From positions 567,656,577 through 567,720,576 of the forward strand of contig CM060915.1 of assembly GCA_030737875.1 (NCBI GenBank): a stretch of DNA of 64,000 bases, written 5' to 3'. Position numbers and translations under genes: made by a program. Below the pieces are notes generated by a model, which worked only from the letters and a program-made list of their open reading frames with translations, was not told where the DNA came from and did not search any database. Origin of the DNA: Allium sativum (taxonomy: Eukaryota; Streptophyta; Magnoliopsida; Asparagales; Amaryllidaceae). Positions 55,055 to 64,000 of this stretch are shown piece after piece; position 1 is the first letter of the stretch, and each line of letters starts with the position of its first letter.

Positions 55055-55885
55055 TGTGGGAATATACTTACTAATATTACCCACCGACCCGATATGTACT
55101 TAACCCTCCCACTAATTTAAGCATGTTTATTTAACGGTTAAGTTTTTGGGCCTATATGTACTAATATTTCCCACCTACACGAGATGTACTTAACCCTCCC
55201 ATCGATTCAAGCATGTTTATTAAACGGTTAAGTTTTTGGGCCTATATTTACTAATATTACCCACCAACCCGATATGTACTTAACCCTCCCATCAATTCAA
55301 GCATGTTTATTAAACAATTAATTTTTGTAGGCCTATATTTACTAATATTACCCACCAACCCGATATGTACTTAACCCTCCCGCACATTATGTCACATTGG
55401 TTAAGTGTTGTCCAATCATGTTAACTTAACCCACCCATTTATCGTGTCATGTTGGTTAAGTGTTCCTTATTTACTTAACCCCATCCATTCATCAAGTTAT
55501 GTTGGTTAAGTTTTTTCTTGTTAACTTATCCCCATGTGTTCATCATGTTGTATTGGTTAAGTGTCTTCAATCAATTCAAGTTAAATTAACCCACCTACTT
55601 GTCATATTACTTTGGTTAAGTGTTGCCTTCTTGTGTTAACTTAACCCTACCATAAATCAAGTTATATTGGTTAAGTGTTGCCCTCTTCATTTAACTTAAC
55701 CTTACCACAAATCAAGTCATATTGGTTAAGTGTTGCCCTCTTGATTTAACTTAACCTTACAAATCAAGTAATATTGGTTAAGTGTTGCCCTCTTGATTTA
55801 AATTAACATTACCACAAATCAAGTCATATAGGTTAACTGTTGCCCTCTTGATTTAACTTAACCTTACCGCAAATCAAGTCATGTT
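55055..55885. repeat. Tandem repeats of about 91 and 55 bp in LTR
   Basis: About four units of roughly 91 bp (GGCCTATATTTACTAATATT core, 55055-55380) are followed by about eight units of roughly 55 bp (GGTTAAGTGTTGCCCTCTTG core, 55385-55885). Shorter TTAACTTAACC-type segments in the sister LTR (near 19565-19760) are probably the ancestral form. Confidence 0.85.
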
Positions 55886-56799
55886 CATCTTGTTCATTAG
55901 CATTAGTTGATTTATTAATGCACCAACCTCTCACATTAGATATGTGTTGTTACGGTCACTCGATGTGTCGGGCGGTTCCGGGCAGTTTTACACCACAACT
56001 TAATCTAACCTCGGGTTTTCCTCAGGCATAATGCACTAACCTCTCACATTAGATAGGTGTTGTTGTGGTTACTAGATGTGCCTGGCGGTTCCGGGCAGTT
56101 TTACACCACAACTTAATCTAACCTCGGGTTAGGCATGTTTGTCTTTTACTTAATTTACATATTTACTTTTCATATTTATATGTAAATTTTCCACAATTCT
56201 TGCCATTCAAGCCATGCCCGATTTTCTCCTCTAAATCACATTCAAGATTTTTGGTATATAAATTATACCATTTTTATGTCACTAATCGTTCATATATTTA
56301 TGGGCCAAATTATGCCAATAATATAAATTAAAGATTTTTCCCAACGTTGCCCCCGTCATACATTCGCAAAATTCACATAGAATGTTAGGCTCGTAACTTA
56401 GCCTACCTTATATACAAAAGGGAAAGAAGGGAACATGTGCCATTCATACAACATAATAATGATCTAACTAAACATGTGTCATATAAATTTTGGCATAAAA
56501 CAATGAACTTGCAATTTTGGATCCAATCAACATAAGTCTTATGCATATGAAATTACCCAAATCCAACTAGGCATGTAAATGTAAACTTTTATTTTGGGTC
56601 CAATGAACATAAACCTTAAGCATATAGAATTACACAAATTCAACTAGACATGTGAATGTGAACTTTTAATTTGGATCCAATAATCATGAATCTTAAATAT
56701 ATGGAATTACACAGGTTTAACAAGGCATGTAAATATGAGATTTAATTTTGGATCCAATTTTCATAGATCTAAATGTGGATCTAAACATAATACATGTCT

Positions 56800-57060
56800 T
56801 AGCCTAACAACTTGCATGATTCAATAAAGATAGTCATAAATATTGATCTGAACATAATACATGTCTTAGCCTAATAACTTGCATGATTTAATTAACATAG
56901 ATCTAAATGTAGATCTAAACAACTTGCATGATTCAATAAACATAGATCTAAACATTTTGCATGATTTAATAAACTTATATCTAAATGTAGATCTAAACAA
57001 CTTGCATGATTCAATAAACATAGATCTAAATGTAGATCTAAACAACTTGCATGTTACACA
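56800..57060. repeat. Tandem repeat with AACTTGCATGAT and CATAGATCTAAA cores
   Basis: Several units of about 40-60 bp. It occupies the same R/U5 position as the 51-bp repeats of the sister LTR (6242-6768), with a different sequence apart from the TTGCATG core. Confidence 0.85.
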
Positions 57061-57489
57061 ACATGAAAAGGTCACCAAATTCACATAATATACGATTGGT
57101 TTAACATCAACATATAACCACAATAATCTCACAAGCATATACGATAGAATCGTTACAAGAATAGGCATAAATCAGCATTGTCATTATCTTACAACTAGGA
57201 ATTATTCTAGTTTTCATTTTATTACAAATCACAACTTTTAATCGTTCGCATCTAAATAATAACAGGACTTACAAAGAAAAGAAAGTCTTATTTTTCTGGG
57301 ATCTGTATTCTGAAATTGAATTGCTCTCCTTTGTTGTAGACGTTGAATTCTCTTAATTGAATTAGATTTGATTTGTAATTCCAAACTTTCTTTCTAGTTG
57401 TATGAGAATGGCGGCTACTCTAGGTTTAGTGTTGACAGCATGACGGTCTTAGGAATATTTTTGTGAGGCTTAGGTTTTAGATTTAGGTT

Positions 57490-57500
57490 GCTTATATAGA
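57490..57500 (-). promoter_or_regulatory. TATA box of minus-strand gypsy LTR
   Basis: Minus strand TCTATATAAGC, 160-270 bp downstream of the GTCGAC array, matching the arrangement in the sister LTR. Confidence 0.55.
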
Positions 57501-57654
57501 AGTTTGATTTAATAGGAGCCGTCAGATCAACCCAGGGTAAATCCAAGCCATTCAAATCTAAGAGAACAACCAGAATTTGCCACACAAGACCTAATGACAC
57601 AGCAAATCATCCCACAAAGAAACACGTCAGATTTCAGATCTGGCCCGAGGGGGA

Positions 57655-57765
57655 GGTCGACCCCAGGTCGACCTATATATAGGGAGGTCGACCCTGGTCG
57701 ACCAGACCTACCCCCTGGTCGACCTGGCCTAGAGCAGGTCGACCCCCAGGTCGACCAGCCTTGGT
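57655..57765. repeat. GTCGAC palindromic box array (U3)
   Basis: Seven GTCGAC boxes in about 110 bp, mostly as AGGTCGACC or CTGGTCGACCAG palindromes. Chance expectation for one hexamer is about once per 4 kb. Confidence 0.92.
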
Positions 57766-57974
57766 ATTTAATTTTCTGAATTGTTTTATATAAATTTCTG
57801 AAAGTTCCGACGGCTATAACTTCTTCATACGAAGTTCGAAAACTTGGAATCTATTCCAAGCATAATTTTGAGACGAACGCAATGGCGCAACTCGTTTCAC
57901 CTATTTCACAAATTTGTAATTAATTATTCTTTAATTCGTTGCTTTAATATTCTTAGAAAATATTGGGTGTTACA

Positions 57975-59983
57975 TTGTCCCCTCCTTAAAGGATTTCATC
58001 CCTGAAATCTTCAAGTTAGGAAGAACATATATCCTAACATCCATCTACTCAATCCTTCAATCACACACATCAAATGTCCTTAAAAAGATTTCTAATGCCT
58101 TCATGATAATATGCATAGTGTGTGTACGTATCCTTATCTAATGCAAAATCAGGTGGTCTACTGATTCAGTTGACCTCCACAATGCGAATTATGTCAGTGC
58201 ATGCCATGAGTCCATCATGTATGCAATTATTCCAAATCGTACTTTATAACTTCTACATGAGTGCACAATCATTCATACAAATGAAACATCCATATGATAA
58301 CTCATCAAGTTTCAGTTCATATGTATAAAAATTCACTCATGCATATGCAATATGAAAGTTACTGAGTCGATCTAGTGCCTAATGTGTGTATATGCATCCA
58401 CGAGCAACCACTAGCAACCACCAATCATAGCATGTTTCAAACACATGTTTACATCCATTGGCTTCTACATAAGGATTGAAAATATGACCTAGAGGATATT
58501 CCTAAAAAGATAGAAACAAACATGCATAGAATTCCTAGAAAAAGAGATCAAGGATATACCCTCAAGAAAAAGGGTATGATGTGCGTGTCTTATCTTCAGT
58601 CTTCCACGTCACGTCTTCTTGAGCTTCAGTCTACTGTACCTTAACTAATTTAACTTCATAGTTGCGAAGCTTCTTGACCTCCATTTCCAAAACTCACTAG
58701 TAAAGATCGAACCTCGATCACTTACTATGCTAGAGGGTATCCAATGTAGTCGAACTATCTTTCCAAGATAAACATGTGTGAGCCAAGATACCAAGTGTAT
58801 ATACTAAGATGATTAGAGGTCTCTCTTCTACTTAGCTTATCCATCATGTCACAAATCTGAGGGTCAGTATCTCTCAAGCAAACCATCCTAGTCGAACTTG
58901 ACATCCCTCAAGTAAAGCCCCAAAGGCCAAAACCAATATCAGACAAGCACCCAAGGAATACCTCCTCCGAATTTGGACGATTTACATTAGATGATACCAG
59001 CAAAACAACCAATCAATTGAGCACTTAACCGATCCTAGCTATCCTCACCAATCTTTTTCCAAAACTATCGTTGATCACATAACTGGCATTGCATTGTCAT
59101 TTAGATATATGTGGAAGTCTACCTCACGTTTTAGGGGACAAACTCCTAACCTTAATCAAAAACATCTGCGTATTCATGGACTACTCCAACGGATCGAAAA
59201 TCGTTGATGAATACATAAAGTGATTCTATTTAGCTAAGACAAACTGATCCCTTAGGATCGCACGAAATTTCGAGGGTATTCCCGGGTCAAGTCGAAGGTC
59301 TAACTACCCTCCTTTCACAATTACTAGCTAACCCATCCATGCCTAAAATCAACCCATAGCCCATGAAACCAAAAACATAAGTATTTCAAATCCTTACAAA
59401 CCAAAGATAAATAAGCCGAACCACAAATCGGATTTGAGACAATAATGGGATCATCTACTCTACAAGTACTAAGGTGCAGAGACTCAACTATGGAAGTAGA
59501 TATAAACGAATGTGAAGCACTAAAATCAAAAAGAGTACTTTGATCAAAAAGAAGAACTAGACTTTACTATCTTTCTCTCTGGTACGCTAGCGGTGAGAGC
59601 ATGAATTTGACCTCCTGAAAATCCTGTCATTTGTTCTTGCCGTTGCCCTTAATTATACGACCCGTTATACCATAATAAAGATATTTCCTCTTGTCTTTAG
59701 GTTTTACTATTCCTTCCTCCCCTCCTTTGTAAACCAAGACTATATCCATGAGTTCTTTATCCTTGGGTTGTGCTCCTTAGCCAAACTCCTTCATTCTTAT
59801 CTTTGCCATCCTTGTGTAACTTGTTGACAGGTCTCTTGAAAGCTGCCTCCATCGCATGGAAAATCCTACAAAGCTTGAAAGAAAATTAGCCGCAGGTGAA
59901 ACTACAGTGGCTATAGATGGAAGTTAGGCACTACTTCACCCTTTGACAGATATCGTAGTCTTATCAAGCCTACGGAACCATGC
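57975..59983 (-). pseudogene. pol: PPT and decayed gag-pol of minus-strand gypsy element
   Basis: The PPT (minus strand AAGGAGGGGACAA) is at 57975-57995, and the hairpin shared with the sister element at 58151-58178. Protein relics, read right to left: a broken zinc-knuckle region near 59660, EQMTGFSGGQIHALTAS near 59600, a protease relic FDFSASHSFISTS near 59510 (the usual Asp-Ser-Gly is damaged), and the PR-RT junction GYGLILGMDGLASNC near 59340. RT and integrase are too decayed to place. At only 2 kb, most of pol is deleted. The left-over gag is cut at 59983 by another insertion. Confidence 0.75.
58151..58178. repeat. Hairpin homologous to 24739-24766
   Basis: AGGTGGTC and GACCTCC arms enclose CTGATTCAG. 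It occupies the same position upstream of the PPT as the duplicated hairpin of the sister element. Confidence 0.6.
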
Positions 59984-60888
59984 TGTAACGACCCGTATTT
60001 TTACGGTGTACAAATAATTTATATAATTATTTAAATAATGGTCTGGTTATTTAAAATGACCAAAATTAAATAATGTTGAATATTTAATTAAAATAAATAA
60101 TATAATAATATAATTATTTTCTGAAATAGTCAGAAATAGTGGAATTCACAAAATGGTGTGAATTGGATCATCGGTGATATTTAATTCAGTTTAGAATTGA
60201 ATTAGAATAACAAATATATTATTTGAATGGCAGTTTTAACGCATAATTATATTATAATTAAAATCGAGCTCGAAATGGCGCTGCAGTTCGTAATATGGCT
60301 ATTTGAACTTCAACCGAATGCACATGATTCGTTTTAAATCGGATTTCTATGAAACAAGAAACGCTAGGAGCTGGTGAAGTATATTTTTCTAGGGGAAGAG
60401 AAAAATCGGGATTTCATTGTATAGATTTTGAGTTATGTCCAAATTTTTTTTAGAAAATTCGCTATGGAATTCCTTTATAATTTATATTGATTTATTTATA
60501 ATTTAAAATGGATTTTTAAATATAAAAGGAATATCGATGTAACAGTGGATTTGAAATATCGAGTTATAAATCCAATTGGAGCTGTATGGTATTCCACTAT
60601 GAATATACACGATAATATTCATTTTTAAAAATTAAATTTAATTGTTTTTAAATATATTTATATATTTAAATGAGTTATTTAGAGCTTTAAAAATAGCCAC
60701 TTTTGCAAACGAAGTCGGAATTCGACGAAACCAGTTTCATTGGGACCGTAATGTCAAACTGTAGCTGCATGCAAATTTTCATGATTTTTGGGTGTCGTAT
60801 GTGATCATGGGGATTTTTAAAGCCGAATACAAATAGTAGTTCATTATAAATGAATTAAATAATGAATATAAAAATAATATTTTTCCTT

Positions 60889-60896
60889 TATAAATA
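60889..60896 (+). promoter_or_regulatory. TATA box of right LARD-like LTR
   Basis: TATAAATA about 900 bp into the LTR, ahead of the GC-richer leader, the same spacing as in the left relative. Confidence 0.5.
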
Positions 60897-61765
60897 ATCC
60901 TTAACTTTTTCTAAACTTAGAAATCCATTTCCTCAATCAAACACTTATTTTCGCCATAACTTTTCATTTCCAAAAAATCATTTCCATCCTTTTAAAATCC
61001 AGAAGAATTCCAATAAAAACTTTATAAAATCCGAGACAAGTGTATTAAATTTAGGAAGGTTAGCTCGTAAATTCTATACTGGTTTTGCTTAGCTCGAACC
61101 ATGTTTGTTCGCTGCTGTTTTACAGCGACAGCCCTATGGTTGGCCTTTGATGAGGATTGAAGCATTTATTAGAGAAAGGAGTAGTTTAATTAAGTTCGTG
61201 GAGGAGCCTGGCATGTTTTGGCATATTTTGGGAATGTTCGGTTTCAAGAACCATCGATGTTTGGTGGAGGTCGCGACATTAGGATGAGTGATGGAAATTG
61301 CGAGATAAAGTCGAGTTCGAAACAAAGAGTATGGGAGGAAAGGTATTTTGACGAGATGATTTTTGGTGATTTTATTTGACTTAATCGTGAAGAGGATAGA
61401 AAGAAATGGAAGGAGAAAAGTGGCGAAATGGTGCTCAAAACGGGTTCGAAATCGAGAAGGAGTCATGTTTTGTCTGTTTGGGGAAGATAAGGGCGGTCAC
61501 GTGCAAAGGAGGGTGAGGGGTGAGATAATTAGTGAATTTAATCAAGTTAATTATATTTTAATTCGTGTATCAACTTGTAAACCCCGTAACTAGCTCATAC
61601 GAAGTCCAATCGACAAACCGCCAGTTGCATTGGGATTGTAGGGATGGACACTACACCATGGAACCGACCGGGAGTGAATTGGAGCTCGTTTGGATTTATG
61701 GTGAAATTAAACGCCTGAATCAAATCAATGACCAATTATCGTTATTTAGCGATAAACCATCCAAG

Positions 61766-61989
61766 GTGAGTAAAACTCTCTAACTCTTCTCAGTTATATT
61801 TTTATAACTGATAAATAATGGTTGTTTGCTATGTGCTGACTGTTTGGTTGTATTGCTAGTCGGTTGATTGAAAATATAGATAACGATACAGATATAAATT
61901 GTTAATCAAATATTGATTCTGTTTAGCAGAATATTTCATAGTGAAATGAAATTGATGTTAATTTTATTGTTTAACATCTGTGGATGCAG
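61766..61989 (+). other. Predicted leader intron (homologue of 10530-10825)
   Basis: Donor CCAAG|GTGAGTAAAA and acceptor TGTGGATGCAG|G, 224 nt apart, with both splice sites conserved against the LARD. Confidence 0.5.
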
Positions 61990-62169
61990 GGAAATAGGTC
62001 GGAGGGACCCTATTGGGTTCCTCAACATTTATTTTACTGTTTTTTTAGTATTGTGTTATATGATGTGATATGAAATCTGTTGTTGATTTTGTATGTTGGA
62101 ATGATACTGATCATTGTTATATGGTACATTAAACATCATAAGGAATACCAGAATGTTAAAAAGGAAATT

Positions 62170-63610
62170 TTCAATGTTATATTTAGAAAATCAAAAGATT
62201 TTATAAAAAGAAAACTATTTATTTAGAAAATAAATAGATTAAAAAGGAATACTTATTTTTTAATCAAATAGATAGAATTGAAAAAGAAATATTTGTAAAC
62301 TATTTACAAATAGAATTGAAAAGGGATATTTATCTAAAAATGAATAGAATAGAAAGAGGAAATATGTGTAAAATAAATAGAAAGGAAATAGTTAGATTAT
62401 CAAAGGAATTACTTATAAAATCAATGGACTTTATATAAAACGAAAATATTTTATAAATAAATAGAATTATCAAAAAGGGATTTATTTGGTAAATAAATAG
62501 ATTATAAAAGGAAATACTAGAAAAGTGAATAGAATAGTATAAAATAGAATTTTATATTTGAAAGGTTTAGACCCATGCTTCGCACATGGGTACAGCATGA
62601 TATGGATTTAAAGCAGAGATTTTAAATAGAATCTATTCTAACCGATAGATTGAAAAGATAAATTTATAAATAATATTTATAAATTAAAGAAATGTTTATC
62701 ATTGGATAAATAGAATATATAAGTCGAGACTTATATAGAGAAGTAAAAATCAATTTCAACATCGATATTAAAACTGAATACGGGTGAAGAGTGAATCGAA
62801 TATCACTTATTCGAGAAGGAGTTAATCAAAGGAGTTATTCAAAGGAGATAATCAAACAGAATTAATTGATTTGAGTTAAATCAAACAGAGTTAATCGAAT
62901 TAATCGATTAGAGTTAGAGTTAAGTGGTTAGAGTTAATCAGTAGAGTTAATCGAATATTAATTATTCGAATAAAGAGTTAACCAGATAGAGACAATTGAA
63001 CGTAGTTAATCGAATTAGGATTAATTGAAAATTAGTTATTCAATTAGAGTTGATCGAATATGGTTATTTGAGATAGGGTTAGCCAAACATAGTTATTCAG
63101 GATGAATTGCCATTTCGTACGACTGCTAGCGTAATTCGCAGGGTTGCAGATAGCCTACGGCGGTCGGATGATTCCTGAGGGAATCAGGCGTAACCATTGT
63201 GATCGTTGCGATCTAGAGTCAAGCAAATGGAGTTAAATCGAATATTAGCCATGTAAAATAAAGTTAAAACAGACATAGTTGTTCGAATATAAGTTAATCA
63301 AATATTAGTTATTCGATAGGGGTTAAATAAGTTGAGTTAAATGAGTTAAGTTAATCGAGTTGAGTTATTCAAAATGAGTTAATCAAACCGAGTTAATCCA
63401 GATGAATTAATCCAAAGGAGTTATTCAAAATAGTTTATTCGAGTAGAATTAAAGGATTTAATCGAATATAGTTTATTCGAAAGGAGATAAATCGAATGTA
63501 AATCATTCGAAGAGAGATTATCGAATATAGTTATTCGAAGAAAGAGTTATCGAACATAGTTTATTCAAAAAAGAGTTATCGAATATAGATTATTCGAAAA
63601 AGAGAATTAT
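62170..63610. repeat. Low-complexity tracts: AAATAGAAT-rich, then GAGTTAATCGAATA-rich
   Basis: 62170-62560 is dominated by AAATAGAAT and AAAAGGAAAT. 62790-63610 is dominated by GAGTTAATCGAA and ATAGTTATTCGAA at about 12-25 bp spacing. It occupies the position of the TTCAAATTC tract in the LARD LTR but uses a different motif. Confidence 0.8.
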
Positions 63611-64000
63611 ACAATGAATTTGATTTTATAGAATTCGGGAAAGTAATATTTACCTTCCGTTTTTAAATCAAGATTTACCTTTTTATTAATAAATTAGTGG
63701 TTTAGTTAAATTAAGGAATAAAAGTTATATTTTGAAGTTGGATATTTAAGAAGAAGGGATAATAACATTATAGTTATAATCAACGTTTTAAAATAAAGTA
63801 GTAGATTCATAAATAGAATCTGAGCCGTAAGGAAGTTGTTAAATATTTACAAGTTGAACTTTGTCTATTTCGAGGTTAGTACTGTTGTTCAGTTAAGGTC
63901 TGAGAGGTAATTATACCCCAACTTGATTGACTTTTTTTAACTAAGGGATGGGTAAGGCTCGATAGTGAGGGTTGATTAAGTGAATTTAGATAATGAGTGT

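Larger units (their letters stand above)
54540..57974 (-). mobile_element. Truncated LTR of minus-strand gypsy element (relative of 5371-28158)
   Basis: Ends GGGTGTTACA at 57974 beside a PPT. Collinear in inverse order with the outer gypsy LTR: TCGATCGGCTC (54690), GTACGTGCACGCCCGT (54883), paired GGTTCCGGGCAGTTTTACAC blocks (55973 and 56089), tandem repeats at the 51-bp-repeat position, TATA, and a GTCGAC array. About 600 bp of the LTR's far end are missing. Divergence is high, so it is an older copy or a sister family. Confidence 0.8.
59984..64000 (+). mobile_element. LARD-like element, 5' portion (extends beyond window)
   Basis: Starts TGTAACGACCCG. U3 carries block Y (60262-60440). A TATA box at 60889-60896 precedes a GC-richer leader (61080-61760), a predicted intron (61766-61989) and a low-complexity tract (62170-63610), in the same order as the LARD. 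The five bases before it, CATGC (59979-59983), should recur after the missing end. Short frames in the leader, such as 61105-61287, are unrecognised. Confidence 0.75.

Noticed and set aside
1..64000. Endogenous virus or organelle DNA insertion
   Set aside because: No movement or coat-protein motifs, no envelope-like gene and no recognisable plastid or mitochondrial gene was seen.

Overview
This is a plant nuclear window, AT-rich and essentially free of intact host genes. It is a stack of transposable elements inserted into one another. Evidence for a flowering plant: LTRs beginning TGTAAC and ending GTTACA, primer sites matching initiator tRNA-Met (TGGTATCAGAGC), chromovirus-like 3' ends (GGGGACGAAAT followed by a purine tract), En/Spm termini (CACTACAAGAA), a plant-type USP/U-box kinase exon set, and TATA boxes of the TATAAATA type. 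No RNA gene, CRISPR array or bacterial-type gene was seen.

Layout, left to right. (1) 1-2899: minus-strand part of a coding-free LTR element (LTR end, PPT, 1.5 kb interior, PBS). (2) 3350-28650: a solo LTR of about 2.5 kb, split by a complete 10.5 kb plus-strand Ty3/gypsy element (5371-28158). Its 5' LTR is itself split by a complete minus-strand LARD-type element (6809-19056) with two 5,566-bp LTRs around an interior of only 1,116 bp. The 3' LTR of the gypsy element preserves the empty site of the LARD. (3) 28656-29792: one end of a CACTA transposon. (4) 29793-49988: a putative gene-carrying DNA transposon with USP/U-box kinase exon remnants, interrupted by a second CACTA element (30137-43770). 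That CACTA holds a complete minus-strand gag-only LTR element (36516-43022). (5) 50.8-51.7 kb: a decayed CACTA TNPD transposase. (6) 51.7-59.98 kb: a minus-strand LARD-like LTR fragment, then a decayed minus-strand gypsy element related to the one in (2). (7) 59984-64000: start of a plus-strand LARD-like element of the same family as (1).

The only long intact reading frames with a recognisable role are two gag genes (21037-22047 plus, 39955-41613 minus). Pol is broken or missing in both elements, although LTR divergence (judged by eye) is low: about 0.1% in the LARD, 0.4% in the outer gypsy and 1.4% in the gag-only element. All three therefore probably moved recently with enzymes supplied in trans. 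The window shows three grades of dependence: gag plus relic pol, gag only, and nothing coded.

Besides nesting, recurring features are fast-evolving tandem repeats at matching LTR positions, arrays of CG-containing short motifs (GTCGAC, ACCGACCAG, CGATCCG), a conserved predicted intron in the LARD leaders, and a hairpin near the 3' end shared by two diverged gypsy copies. Boundaries with target-site duplications are firm; family names, ages and the gene-capture interpretation are inference.
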